DNA of 64,000 nt from assembly GCF_006716485.1 (NCBI RefSeq), contig NZ_VFPD01000006.1:1-64000 (forward strand), in the 5' to 3' direction. Below the pieces are notes generated by a model. The model made no database searches and had not been told where the DNA came from. It worked only from the letters and a program-made list of their open reading frames with translations. The first letter of the stretch is position 1. The number at the start of each line of letters is the position of its first letter. The stretch comes from Chryseobacterium aquifrigidense (lineage in GTDB: Bacteria; Bacteroidota; Bacteroidia; Flavobacteriales; Weeksellaceae). Positions 18,465 through 26,759 of this stretch are shown piece after piece. The position numbers were made by a program, and so were the translations under genes.

Positions 18465-18604
18465 GGAAGTTGGAAGTTATTGAGTCTTATCAACTTCCTG
18501 AAATCCTCAGTAATAAATTTTTGAAAAAAAACTTTTCTATAAAAACAACAGGATAGTAAAACTGTGACTTCGAGAACTTCCAGCCTCCAGCTTCCCTCTT
18601 CCTT
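18465..18604. repeat. Pair of oppositely oriented heptad repeats
   Basis: GGAAGTT occurs twice in tandem (18465-18478). About 100 bases later the complementary pattern runs CTTCCAG, CCTCCAG, CTTCCCT, CTTCCTT (18577-18604). The two blocks could pair as the arms of a long hairpin. They fill the 329-base gap between two minus-strand genes, with AT-rich sequence between them. Confidence 0.7.
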
Positions 18605-18610
18605 TCTTTT

Positions 18611-20215
18611 TTAAAACCTGCTCAGAATTCCCCAGTGAATTTTGATATCATTAAATTTAAAAGGATTTCCAAACTCATTACCATTAGACAGCTGGAAACT
18701 CATCAGACCAATAGGAATAAAGAAATTGAAACCGAGTCCGACACTATAGAGTTTAGGTTTTACATTTAAAGATTTATTATTGAGCTGGCCATATTGTCCA
18801 AAGACGTCAAAGAATGCCTGATTACCGATCAGATACCGGTATTCCAGACTACCATAATAATAAAAGTCGGCGGCAAGAGAGTTTTCATTGAATCCCCGCA
18901 TGGAATTCCAACCTCCAAAACGATATAATTCATTGGCGGAAAACTCTATTTTGGAATCCATCATGGCACCTTCCGCTTTAATGTTCAGAAAATGATTTCC
19001 TGAAATATGATAATTATGTTCACCAAAGAAATAAAACTGATTCTGATTGGCTTTAATATTATCTTTAGAATAGGTGGTTGTTAAGAAGTCATATCCGGCA
19101 TTGATCCTTGTTTTGTAAAGGAAAAGGTCAATATCTGTGGGTTCTGTCATTTCATACCATATCCCGATCCCTTTTTTGTTGTAATCTTTTCCCTGAACGT
19201 ATAGGGTGTCAATAATAGTAGAGGTTTCGAGAGTCGCTCTCAAACCGATTTTATTTCGGTTATTGATATGGTAATAAAAGGCCGGAAGGAATTTCACGTT
19301 GGCAAATGTTGAGTCCTGTCTGTAGATATTTACTTTCGTATCCATCCCGATATTCGATTTGAACAGGTATGGAATATCCACCCTAAGATCGAAATTCTGC
19401 CCTTTATCCGGGTTTCTCTGCCAGTATAAATTGACGGTTTCAAAACCATTGAACATATTCCTGAAATTGACATTCATGGTTCCGTTTAAGGTAAACTTGG
19501 AGCTTTTGTCATTTCCAAAACCAATCACTCCATCGAAGGTATTCGTCTTTTTCTTTTCCAGGAACAGGTAAATACTGGTAGAGTCTTTCGTAAATAAAGT
19601 TTGCGGCTGCCGTTCAAGTGTCAGGAAAGGATGGCTCTGGAAGGTTTTGTTGATGGCTAAAAGATTTTTGTCATCATAGTTTTTACCTTTAAACTCCTTT
19701 TCCAGGTTTTTGATAAATCTTTTGGGAACTTTTTCGTATCCTTTTACCACAAAGCCGTTGATCGTTCTTTTATCATTCTTGTTGATGTCGAGTTCTACAA
19801 TGGGATAACCGTTTTTCTGCCCTTTATATTTTGATTTGATTCTGCTGAAAGAATACCCTTCATCAATATAAGTTTTGTTGATGCTTTTCTTGGTAGAGTC
19901 TAAATTTTTAGTGAAAAAATCTTTCTGAATCTTTAATTTCTGAACCAGAGAATCCGTAAGGTTGACATACGTTTCATTGAAATTTTTTCCTTTATCGTAG
20001 AAAATTTCCGTGCTGTCCCCTTTTACCTTTACGTTTTTCAGCTGGGTGAAAAAATAATTACTTTGGGCTAAGGAATCAAGAAACTTCACGGCAGAAGTGG
20101 AATCCTTTACCTTTTTTCTGACTTTGGTTTCCGTGTCAATCAGCCAATACTGCTTCTTCTGCGCTTGTGTAAAAACGCAGAACAGTACAAAAAATATTTT
20201 CAGAAACAGTTTCAA
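18611..20215 (-). CDS. Omp85/TamA-like outer-membrane barrel protein
   Basis: An exported protein of about 534 residues (signal peptide MKLFLKIFFVLFCVFTQAQ). No ATG is available near the 5' end: translation must begin at TTG 20215 (chosen, because Lys follows) or TTG 20221. After a Lys-rich region, about 150-225 resembles one POTRA repeat (INGFVVKGYEKVPKRFIKNL; YDDKNLLAINKTFQSHPFL). The rest is barrel with the Omp85-type GGWNSMRGFNENSLA motif (the (V/R)RG(F/Y) loop, RGF at 442-444 in the longer form) and a C-terminal Phe. It is too short, with too few POTRAs, to be BamA. A role in outer-membrane protein or lipid handling is likely but unspecified. Confidence 0.8.
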   Translation of the reverse strand: MKLFLKIFFVLFCVFTQAQKKQYWLIDTETKVRKKVKDSTSAVKFLDSLAQSNYFFTQLKNVKVKGDSTEIFYDKGKNFNETYVNLTDSLVQKLKIQKDFFTKNLDSTKKSINKTYIDEGYSFSRIKSKYKGQKNGYPIVELDINKNDKRTINGFVVKGYEKVPKRFIKNLEKEFKGKNYDDKNLLAINKTFQSHPFLTLERQPQTLFTKDSTSIYLFLEKKKTNTFDGVIGFGNDKSSKFTLNGTMNVNFRNMFNGFETVNLYWQRNPDKGQNFDLRVDIPYLFKSNIGMDTKVNIYRQDSTFANVKFLPAFYYHINNRNKIGLRATLETSTIIDTLYVQGKDYNKKGIGIWYEMTEPTDIDLFLYKTRINAGYDFLTTTYSKDNIKANQNQFYFFGEHNYHISGNHFLNIKAEGAMMDSKIEFSANELYRFGGWNSMRGFNENSLAADFYYYGSLEYRYLIGNQAFFDVFGQYGQLNNKSLNVKPKLYSVGLGFNFFIPIGLMSFQLSNGNEFGNPFKFNDIKIHWGILSRF

Positions 20216-20243
20216 TCCCAAATATATCTACACCATAGGTAGT

Positions 20244-20293
20244 GATGAAATTAAGCGTAGTTAAGATAAAACTTAAGGCGAAGCTTATCTTAA
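20244..20293 (-). repeat. Dispersed palindromic-ended repeat, copy A
   Basis: Read on the minus strand this begins TAAGATAAGCTTCGCC, and ends ATCTTAACTACGCTTAATTTCATCA in two blocks. A second copy with the same blocks in the same order lies at 30902-30968 on the plus strand. The terminal TAAGAT and ATCTTA are inverted. It sits just upstream of the Omp85-like gene. Confidence 0.7.
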
Positions 20294-20365
20294 TGATTCT
20301 TTACAACTTAATTCTTCTTAATGGTTTAAAATTTTATTATCAAATAGCTTTCTATACAACTGAAA

Positions 20366-21154
20366 CTAATCCAGTTTATTATATTTTTTCATCAAATTCT
20401 CATAAGTTCCCTGTGGAAGAATCCATTTCAAAGGAACTCCTATTTTCTGCCCGAATTTACCAAAATAATAATGAGCTTTCCATTTATTTTTTGCTAAAAG
20501 TTGTTCAATGTATTCTGCTACTTCCAAAGGTTCTGTTCCGTCATTCACATGAGAATTCATCAAAGCATATACTTTATCAAAAACACTTTTATAAGGTTGA
20601 GAAACCTGTGCAATGACTCTGTTATCCGCAATATTGGTTTTAATATCTCCCAGGTGCAGAGAACATACATCAATATTCCAAGGGTAAACTTCATATCTCA
20701 TCGCTTCCGTTACTTTATCCAGTGCCGATTTGGAAGCCGAATAAAATCCACGGAAAGGCAGCCCCATTTCACTTCCGATACTGGAGACATTAATGATTTT
20801 TCCGAATTTGTGCTCACGCATGTTCGGAAGAACGGCGCTCATCATCTGTACAGGTCCGGCAAGATTCAGGCTGAACAATTTCAGAATATCTTCTTTGGTA
20901 GAATCTTCTACCGCACCTACCATTCCCATTCCGGCATTATTGATCAGAACATCAATTTTGGTTTCTGTTTTTAAAACCTCAGCAACAGCATTCTGAACAG
21001 CGGTGTTGTCTGTTACATCTGTAGGTATGGATTTGAAGTACTCACTTTGTGTATACTTACGGCTTAATCCGTATACTTTATGTCCTTTTTTACCAAAATA
21101 TTCGGCTAAGGCAAACCCGATTCCTGATGAGGTTCCTGTTATAATGATGGTCAT
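20366..21154 (-). CDS. Short-chain dehydrogenase/reductase (SDR)
   Basis: A 262-residue cytoplasmic oxidoreductase of the classical SDR family. The nucleotide site is TGTSSGIG (6-13), the structural motif NNAG is 72-75, and the catalytic residues are Ser in NVSSIGS (about 124-125), Tyr138 and Lys142 (FYSASKS). The basic SRKY after the second strand (31-34) suggests NADP(H) preference. The C-terminal 60 residues (VAEYIEQLLAKNKWKAHYYFGKFGQKIG) resemble SDRs acting on lipids or steroids, but substrate cannot be deduced. It is probably monocistronic: 144 bases containing repeat copy A separate it from the next gene. Confidence 0.93.
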   Translation of the reverse strand: MTIIITGTSSGIGFALAEYFGKKGHKVYGLSRKYTQSEYFKSIPTDVTDNTAVQNAVAEVLKTETKIDVLINNAGMGMVGAVEDSTKEDILKLFSLNLAGPVQMMSAVLPNMREHKFGKIINVSSIGSEMGLPFRGFYSASKSALDKVTEAMRYEVYPWNIDVCSLHLGDIKTNIADNRVIAQVSQPYKSVFDKVYALMNSHVNDGTEPLEVAEYIEQLLAKNKWKAHYYFGKFGQKIGVPLKWILPQGTYENLMKKYNKLD

Positions 21155-21452
21155 TGAATTCGTATGATTTTTAATGTTTTTATTTTACTTCTGATGCCAG
21201 TGAGACATTTTTAAAGGTCTGTGTTCAAAAGTAAAATCTATTTTCAGCAAATGTAAAAAAAGAAAAATGAACTCAGGGATAGATAATATCTGAAAATTAG
21301 AGATATTATTTAAATAATAAAGCTTTTGAAAAATTACTTATATTTAATAATTAAAAACAAAGTGGATATAATGAGAAAAAATCACTTTTATTTTACCAGC
21401 TATGTGCAGGCTTTTTATGGGATTAAATAGTACAAGATATAATTGTTTACAG
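21155..21452. other. Divergent intergenic region
   Basis: The 298-base gap lies between the divergent SDR gene and the small secreted protein. On the minus strand a TAnnTTTG box (TACTTTTG, 21233-21226) is a plausible -7 for the SDR gene, about 70 bases before its start. The remainder is AT-rich with short palindromes such as TATTATTTAAATAATA around 21304-21319. No gene or RNA was recognised. Confidence 0.45.
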
Positions 21453-21911
21453 ATGAAACTGATATTTATATTATTATTAATCACTGGTTCTTCTTTCAAT
21501 GCTCAGGAAGTCATCCGTGAGAAAGATGGTACTGTTATTATAATAACCCATTGCGAAAGAAAGTATGCAAGAGATACACTGGCTTATCTTAAAGAATTTG
21601 AAGTAGCTAAAGACAGATATATTGGGAAACCTTTCTCCATATTGCTAAGCGATATGAGATTGGTACAACCTAAGATGGTATCGTCTGAGTTCCATGGCAG
21701 AAAGAAAAATATAACACCAGGTTCTATGTTTAAATTTTCTCCAGGAACGCCAGGTGTGGGTAATCCAGCAACTTTATTGATACGCTGGCAAGACCCTGTT
21801 CCAAGAGATCAAACAAAATATTACGAGCAAAAGAACAGTTTCTATTTTACCACTGAAGAAAAGAATTTCTACGGAAGTAAGATCGTAAAAGATATTATTA
21901 TATATAGATAA
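21453..21911 (+). CDS. Small secreted protein of unknown function
   Basis: A 152-residue protein I do not recognise. I start at ATG 21453 because it gives a signal peptide at once (MKLIFILLLITGSSFNAQ-EV); the longer frame from 21402 would bury it. The mature chain is basic and mixed alpha/beta (DGTVIIITHCERKYARDTLAYLKEFEVAKDRYIGKPFSIL), with a single Cys. It ends with a short strand-rich tail (NFYGSKIVKDIIIYR). A hairpin terminator follows, so it is its own transcription unit. Probably periplasmic or surface-attached. Confidence 0.7.
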   Translation: MKLIFILLLITGSSFNAQEVIREKDGTVIIITHCERKYARDTLAYLKEFEVAKDRYIGKPFSILLSDMRLVQPKMVSSEFHGRKKNITPGSMFKFSPGTPGVGNPATLLIRWQDPVPRDQTKYYEQKNSFYFTTEEKNFYGSKIVKDIIIYR

Positions 21912-21938
21912 ATATTCTGAGCAATATATTTATATAAA

Positions 21939-21969
21939 ATGGCCTCCAATTTTCTGGAGGCTATTTTTA
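21939..21969 (+). terminator. Terminator of the small secreted protein gene
   Basis: ATGGCCTCCA pairs with TGGAGGCTAT around a 6-nt loop (one G-T wobble), followed by a T run. Confidence 0.75.
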
Positions 21970-22101
21970 TAAGCTAACTTCTTATTTGTATTTGCTGTAA
22001 ACTTAAAATAAAGTTAATCTCAATTATGCATAGAATATTTGAGGAATGATTACTTTTAATTGCTTATATGATTGAAATACAATTGTTTAATTTTGTTTTG
22101 T

Positions 22102-22190
22102 GATGACAGTCATCTTAAAAAAGCTAAAATTTCTTAATAAAAACATAAGAAAACCTTAATGAGTGGTGGGAGCAGGCTGATCTAATTTTG
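22102..22190 (+). promoter_or_regulatory. Promoter of susC-susD-phosphatase with 11-bp direct repeats
   Basis: A -7 box TAATTTTG lies at 22183-22190. Three contiguous 11-bp units, CTTAATAAAAA (22133), CATAAGAAAAC (22144) and CTTAATGAGTG (22155), end just upstream, the last starting 28 nt before the -7 box. The 13-bp palindrome GATGACAGTCATC is at 22102-22114. No -33 TTTG is visible. The layout resembles a PhoB/OmpR-type activator site. Confidence 0.5.
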
Positions 22191-22201
22191 CACCTAATCA
22201 A

Positions 22202-22207
22202 AAAGGA
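22202..22207 (+). promoter_or_regulatory. Shine-Dalgarno-like site deciding the susC start
   Basis: AAGGAG lies 4 bases before ATG 22212, unusual in this genome type. The upstream TTG at 22188 overlaps the -7 box and cannot be transcribed, so 22212 is the start. Confidence 0.65.
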
Positions 22208-22211
22208 GATC

Positions 22212-25100
22212 ATGAATGTATTTAAAATCCCTGTATCCGTAACGTATTTAACGGGAAGGGTATTACTTATTGGTGCAATATCAGCTTCACCGATGTTCCT
22301 CGCTCAAAAAAAAGACAGCTTAAAAGAAAAATCCATCGACGAGATTGTTGTTGTCGGGTATGGAACACAGAAAAAAAGTAAAGTTTCCGGTGCTGTTTCG
22401 GAGGCTTCGCTGGATAAGCTTACTTCGAGATCTTTGTCCGGAGTAGGAGAAGTACTTCAGGGTAAAGCACCCGGAGTTACTGTAGTGAACGAGGGAGGCG
22501 ATCCTAACGGCTCACCTAAAGTAAATATTCGTGGTCTGGGAGGAATCAATGGTGAAACGCCCTTGTATGTTGTAGACGGAGTAGTTTTTAATGGAACACC
22601 TTCTATTAATCCAAATGATATTCAGGATATTTCTGTGCTAAAGGATGCTTCTGCAGCTATTTACGGAGCAAGATCTTCAGGAGGGGTTATTCTTATTACC
22701 ACTAAAAAAGGGAAAAAAGGAAATCTTACGGTAGATTTTGATGTTAAATACGGAGTCAACCAGGCTTGGAGGCTGAAGGAATCCCTGAATGCTGCGGAAT
22801 TCCAGGATGTGATGTACAAAGCCTATGAAAATGCCGGGAAGCTGGGAAGTTTGCCGATGGCTTTTAATCCCAATCAATATCCGGACGGAAGAGTTACCAG
22901 AACAGACTGGATGAAAGAAATTTTCAGAACAGGAACAATCCAGGAATACAATGTAAACTTAAGTGGAGGAAGCGAAAAATCCAGATATTTTGTAGGTATG
23001 AACCACAGAAGTCTTGAGGGGATTTTATTGAATACTCAGGCAAAACGATACAATTTCAGAGTCAATTCTGAACATAAAGTAAAAGACTGGCTGACGATCG
23101 GAGAAAATATGTACTATAATTACTCTGACGGAAACACAGCCGATACAAAAAGTGGATATACAGGAGCTTTGGTTGCTGCCATGTACTATCCGCCAAATGT
23201 TCCGGTATATACGCCAAGTGGTGCATTTTCCGGACTACCCATTGATGTGGCAGGAGGTTACGGAGATATGATCAATCCGGTTGCTTATCTTAAAAGAATC
23301 AGCATCAGAAACCCTACCCACGAGATTTTAATCAACCCCTATGCTGAAATCACACTGGCAAAAGATTTAAAATTCCGTTCCAATTTTTCACAGACTTTTA
23401 AATTGGGAGATGTAAAGAACTTTACGTACAGAGTGTTGGAAGTAGGAAAAATTTTTGATACCAATAATCTAGAATATCAATCCAATAATTCGTCTACAGC
23501 TCTTGCGGAGCAGTTGTTGACTTATAAAATATCAGCGGGGCAACATAATTTTGATTTCCTTGGAGGTTTTACTTTCCAGAAAACAATTGATGATGGTTTT
23601 GTGGCAAAATCGTATGACTTCAGAAGTGAAGCTGAGGTTTTCCAACACCTTCAGAATGCTGCGGATACCAATAAAGATGTTTCAAGTTACAGATTCAAAC
23701 AATCTTTGGTTTCTTATCTGGCGAGAATAAACTACGACTATGCAGGAAAGTATATCGTGAGTTTATTGGGAAGACGTGATGGTTCTTCACTGGTAGCCAA
23801 ACAGAACAGATTTGCTAATTATTATGCCGTTTCCGGTGCATGGGTAGTTTCGAAAGAAAACTTTCTGAAAGATATTTCGTGGCTTTCAAGTCTGAAACTG
23901 AGAGGAAGTTACGGTATTCTTGGGAACCTGGGAGGAATTTCGCCACAGGCAGTGAACCCATTGATGACAAGAGATAATAATATTATTTTCGGACAGGATC
24001 CTTCTCAGAATATCGCTTATTATGCTACCACACGTCCGAATCCGGATCTGAAATGGGGAAAATCTGAGCAGACCAACTTTGGGGTGGATGCTTCATTCCT
24101 TCACAACAGTCTTTCTTTACAGTTTGATTATTTTGTGAAAAATTCTAAAGACCAGATCTTCAACGTAAGCTTACCGAGTACGGCAACCTATAATAATCAG
24201 TATGTGAATGCAGGATTATTTCAGGATAAAGGATATGAATTGGGAATCAATTATAATAAGGTGATTTCAGGTGATTTTTCTTTCTCAGTAGGCGCTACAA
24301 TGAGTCAACTAAAAAATACGGTGAAGCAGCTTGCCAATGTAGATGAGATCTTTATCAATGATAACGGAGTAAGAGGAGTATTGAAACCAACCCGTGTGAA
24401 AGTAGGAGATCCTCTGTATTCCTTCTATGGTTATAAGACAGGAGGGATTTTCCAGACTCAGGAAGAAATCAACAATTATAAGGATGCTAACGGAAATCTT
24501 ATTCAGCCGAATGCAAAACCCGGAGATATCAAATTCCTGAAGAAAGAAGGAAATACAGGAGTGCTTAATAATAACGATTTTGTCAATCTTGGAAGTCCAT
24601 ATCCTAAATTCTCTTACGGATTCTCTTACAACATGACATGGAAAAATTTTGATCTGAATTTATTCTTCCAGGGAGTATACGGAAATAAAATATTTAACGG
24701 GATGAAGTTTATTTCTTTGAACCCGGGTGGGACAGGACAGAATTATAATATGGACAGAGATATCCTGAATGCATGGACACCTCAGAATACCAACACCGAT
24801 ATTCCAAGACTGGTACATGGTGATCCAAGTGGTAATTATTCCAAAGTATCGGATTTCTATGTGGAGGATGGATCTTATTTAAGACTGAAGAACCTTACCA
24901 TCGGGTATTCATTACCAAAAGAATTGTACAGGAAACTGGATGTGAACAAAGTGAGAATTTATATGACCACCAACAACCTGTTTACCATAACGAAATATAC
25001 AGGATTCGATCCTGAAGTAGGAATGAACTCTTACGGAGTTGATACCGGAAGATATCCTCAGGCACGCTCATTCATCTTTGGAGTGGAGATCGGATTATAA
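22212..25100 (+). CDS. SusC/RagA-family TonB-linked transporter of the phosphatase locus
   Basis: A 962-residue outer-membrane transporter. The N-terminus (MNVFKIPVSV...ISASPMFLAQ) is a rather long signal peptide. A TonB box IDEIVVVGYGTQKK follows almost immediately, with no carboxypeptidase-like domain. The plug has PLYVVDGVVFNG and ISVLKDASAAIYGARSSGGVILITTKKGKKG. The barrel ends RSFIFGVEIGL. susD follows after 26 bases and a phosphoesterase fusion after another 124, which suggests uptake of a phosphorylated compound or its de-phosphorylated backbone. Regulation may be phosphate-linked, judging from the promoter (inference). Confidence 0.95.
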   Translation: MNVFKIPVSVTYLTGRVLLIGAISASPMFLAQKKDSLKEKSIDEIVVVGYGTQKKSKVSGAVSEASLDKLTSRSLSGVGEVLQGKAPGVTVVNEGGDPNGSPKVNIRGLGGINGETPLYVVDGVVFNGTPSINPNDIQDISVLKDASAAIYGARSSGGVILITTKKGKKGNLTVDFDVKYGVNQAWRLKESLNAAEFQDVMYKAYENAGKLGSLPMAFNPNQYPDGRVTRTDWMKEIFRTGTIQEYNVNLSGGSEKSRYFVGMNHRSLEGILLNTQAKRYNFRVNSEHKVKDWLTIGENMYYNYSDGNTADTKSGYTGALVAAMYYPPNVPVYTPSGAFSGLPIDVAGGYGDMINPVAYLKRISIRNPTHEILINPYAEITLAKDLKFRSNFSQTFKLGDVKNFTYRVLEVGKIFDTNNLEYQSNNSSTALAEQLLTYKISAGQHNFDFLGGFTFQKTIDDGFVAKSYDFRSEAEVFQHLQNAADTNKDVSSYRFKQSLVSYLARINYDYAGKYIVSLLGRRDGSSLVAKQNRFANYYAVSGAWVVSKENFLKDISWLSSLKLRGSYGILGNLGGISPQAVNPLMTRDNNIIFGQDPSQNIAYYATTRPNPDLKWGKSEQTNFGVDASFLHNSLSLQFDYFVKNSKDQIFNVSLPSTATYNNQYVNAGLFQDKGYELGINYNKVISGDFSFSVGATMSQLKNTVKQLANVDEIFINDNGVRGVLKPTRVKVGDPLYSFYGYKTGGIFQTQEEINNYKDANGNLIQPNAKPGDIKFLKKEGNTGVLNNNDFVNLGSPYPKFSYGFSYNMTWKNFDLNLFFQGVYGNKIFNGMKFISLNPGGTGQNYNMDRDILNAWTPQNTNTDIPRLVHGDPSGNYSKVSDFYVEDGSYLRLKNLTIGYSLPKELYRKLDVNKVRIYMTTNNLFTITKYTGFDPEVGMNSYGVDTGRYPQARSFIFGVEIGL

Positions 25101-25126
25101 TTTTTTAACCAACAAAAAGTAAAAAA

Positions 25127-26635
25127 ATGAAATTTTTCAATAAAATATTGTTAGTATCAGGAATATCTGTAATGCTTTTATCTTGTACAGGAGAGCTGGA
25201 TGTGCAGCCGGAAGGAACCCCTACGGAAGCCAGTTTCTGGAAAACGGAAAACGATTTGGTTACCGGAGCAAATGCTATGTACAAGCCTTTATTCGATGGT
25301 GAATTTTATGGAAGAGGACTGTTCTGGTTCATCAATGCCAGTGATGATATGGTAACCGGAAGAGCAAAAAGTGAGGCGGATAATGCGAAAAACTTCAGCA
25401 GCAATTATATCGCGGCAGGTGATCTTGAAACTCAATGGAACAAAAGATATAATGTGATTGGAGTTGCCAACCGTGTGATCCGTAACGTTGATAATATTCA
25501 GACTTCACAGGCTACCAAAAATAAATACCTGGGAGAAGCTCTGTTCATGAGCAGCAGAATGTACTTTGAGCTGGCTTATTCTTACGGAAATGAAAAAGCC
25601 GGAGTTCCTATTATCGACCGTTCGAAAGATCCGGATACCAACCCGATTCCAAGAGCAGCCAATGTAATGGAGAATTACACTTATATTGTGAATGACCTGA
25701 AAAGAGCCGCAGAATTATTACCTGCACAGGCAGAACTTCCTGCAAAAGATTATGGAAGACCTCATAAAGCAGCAGCGTGGGCATTGTTGGCAAAAGTATA
25801 TCTGTTTATGAAAGACTGGAAAAATGCAGAATTCTGGGCTAATGAAGTAATGACGAAAGGAAACAGAGCCTTATTGGGAAATTTCGCGGATGTTTTCAAA
25901 GCTGAAAATAACTACAGTTCGGAATACATCTGGTCGATCCCGGGAACACCAAAGTTTACCGCATGGGGAAGTATTCTTCCAGGAGTAATGCTTGAAAACA
26001 AAGGATGGGGAGAATATAACGGATGGGGATACTTCCAGCCAACGAAAGAGCTATTTGATGAATACGAAACAGGAGACCTTAGAAGAAGTGCTACCATCCT
26101 GAAAATAGGTGACAAATTTACTTTTAACGGAAAAGAAAGAATATACGCTTCTTCTAATTCCCTTACCGGATACCAATTCAATAAATATATGGATGCGTTC
26201 AAATATCAATTGAACAGTGGCCACGTGAGTGCCAACGGAGATTATCCATGTACAGACCTTGCCGTGCCGATTATGCGTTACGCTGAGGTAATTCTTATCA
26301 AAGCAGAAGCTTCACTGATGCAGGGGAAATCTGCAGATCAGGAAATCAATATGATCAGATTACGTGCTGGGTTATCAGCGAAAAACGGATGTACTCTGGC
26401 TGACCTGAAGCATGAAAGACGTTGCGAACTGGCAGGAGAATGGGCAGACAGACACAGAGACCTTGTACGTTGGGGAGACGCGCAGGCAGCTTATGCGAAA
26501 CCTTTGCACGGTATCAATGGACAGGTAGTCTGGGCAGCAAGAAACTTTAATCCGGCAGTACATAATGTTTGGGCAGTTCCACAGGCTGAAATCGTAAACA
26601 GTCACGGGATCATTAAACAAAATGAGGGCTGGTAA
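25127..26635 (+). CDS. RagB/SusD-family nutrient-binding lipoprotein of the phosphatase locus
   Basis: A 502-residue lipoprotein, the lid of the preceding SusC. The lipobox is LLSC (C20), followed by TGELDVQPEGTPTEASFWKTENDLVTGANAMY, the classical RagB/SusD start that differs from the SusD-like_2 type of the two other pairs. TPR-like helices include YNVIGVANRVIRNVD, ALFMSSRMYFELAYSYG and AAAWALLAKVYLFMKDWKNAEFWANEVM. The C-terminal part has LKHERRCELAGEWADRHRDLVRWGDA, the conserved RR-E-----R--DL-RWG motif. Normal length for the family. Confidence 0.95.
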   Translation: MKFFNKILLVSGISVMLLSCTGELDVQPEGTPTEASFWKTENDLVTGANAMYKPLFDGEFYGRGLFWFINASDDMVTGRAKSEADNAKNFSSNYIAAGDLETQWNKRYNVIGVANRVIRNVDNIQTSQATKNKYLGEALFMSSRMYFELAYSYGNEKAGVPIIDRSKDPDTNPIPRAANVMENYTYIVNDLKRAAELLPAQAELPAKDYGRPHKAAAWALLAKVYLFMKDWKNAEFWANEVMTKGNRALLGNFADVFKAENNYSSEYIWSIPGTPKFTAWGSILPGVMLENKGWGEYNGWGYFQPTKELFDEYETGDLRRSATILKIGDKFTFNGKERIYASSNSLTGYQFNKYMDAFKYQLNSGHVSANGDYPCTDLAVPIMRYAEVILIKAEASLMQGKSADQEINMIRLRAGLSAKNGCTLADLKHERRCELAGEWADRHRDLVRWGDAQAAYAKPLHGINGQVVWAARNFNPAVHNVWAVPQAEIVNSHGIIKQNEGW

Positions 26636-26661
26636 AATTTTAATCTTCTTATATATAAGTC

Positions 26662-26702
26662 ACTATATCATTACAGAACCTTATGTGGTGATATAGTTTT
26701 TT
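26662..26702 (+). terminator. Possible partial terminator between susD and the phosphatase fusion
   Basis: ACTATATCA (26662-26670) pairs perfectly with TGATATAGT (26689-26697), followed by TTTTTT. The stem is AU-rich and the loop is 18 nt, so it is weak. It could reduce but not stop readthrough, giving more SusCD than phosphatase. A small inverted pair TAGGTC/GACCTA lies at 26717-26738. Confidence 0.45.
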
Positions 26703-26759
26703 CAAAGGTATGGAGATAGGTCGTTTCATTTTGACCTATAAAATAATAATGATATACGA

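Noticed and set aside
18611..20221. BamA
   Set aside because: Too short, with about one POTRA; only general Omp85 similarity is supported.
22188..22211. TTG start for the SusC gene
   Set aside because: It overlaps the -7 promoter box; ATG 22212 has a Shine-Dalgarno-like AAGGAG and a signal peptide.
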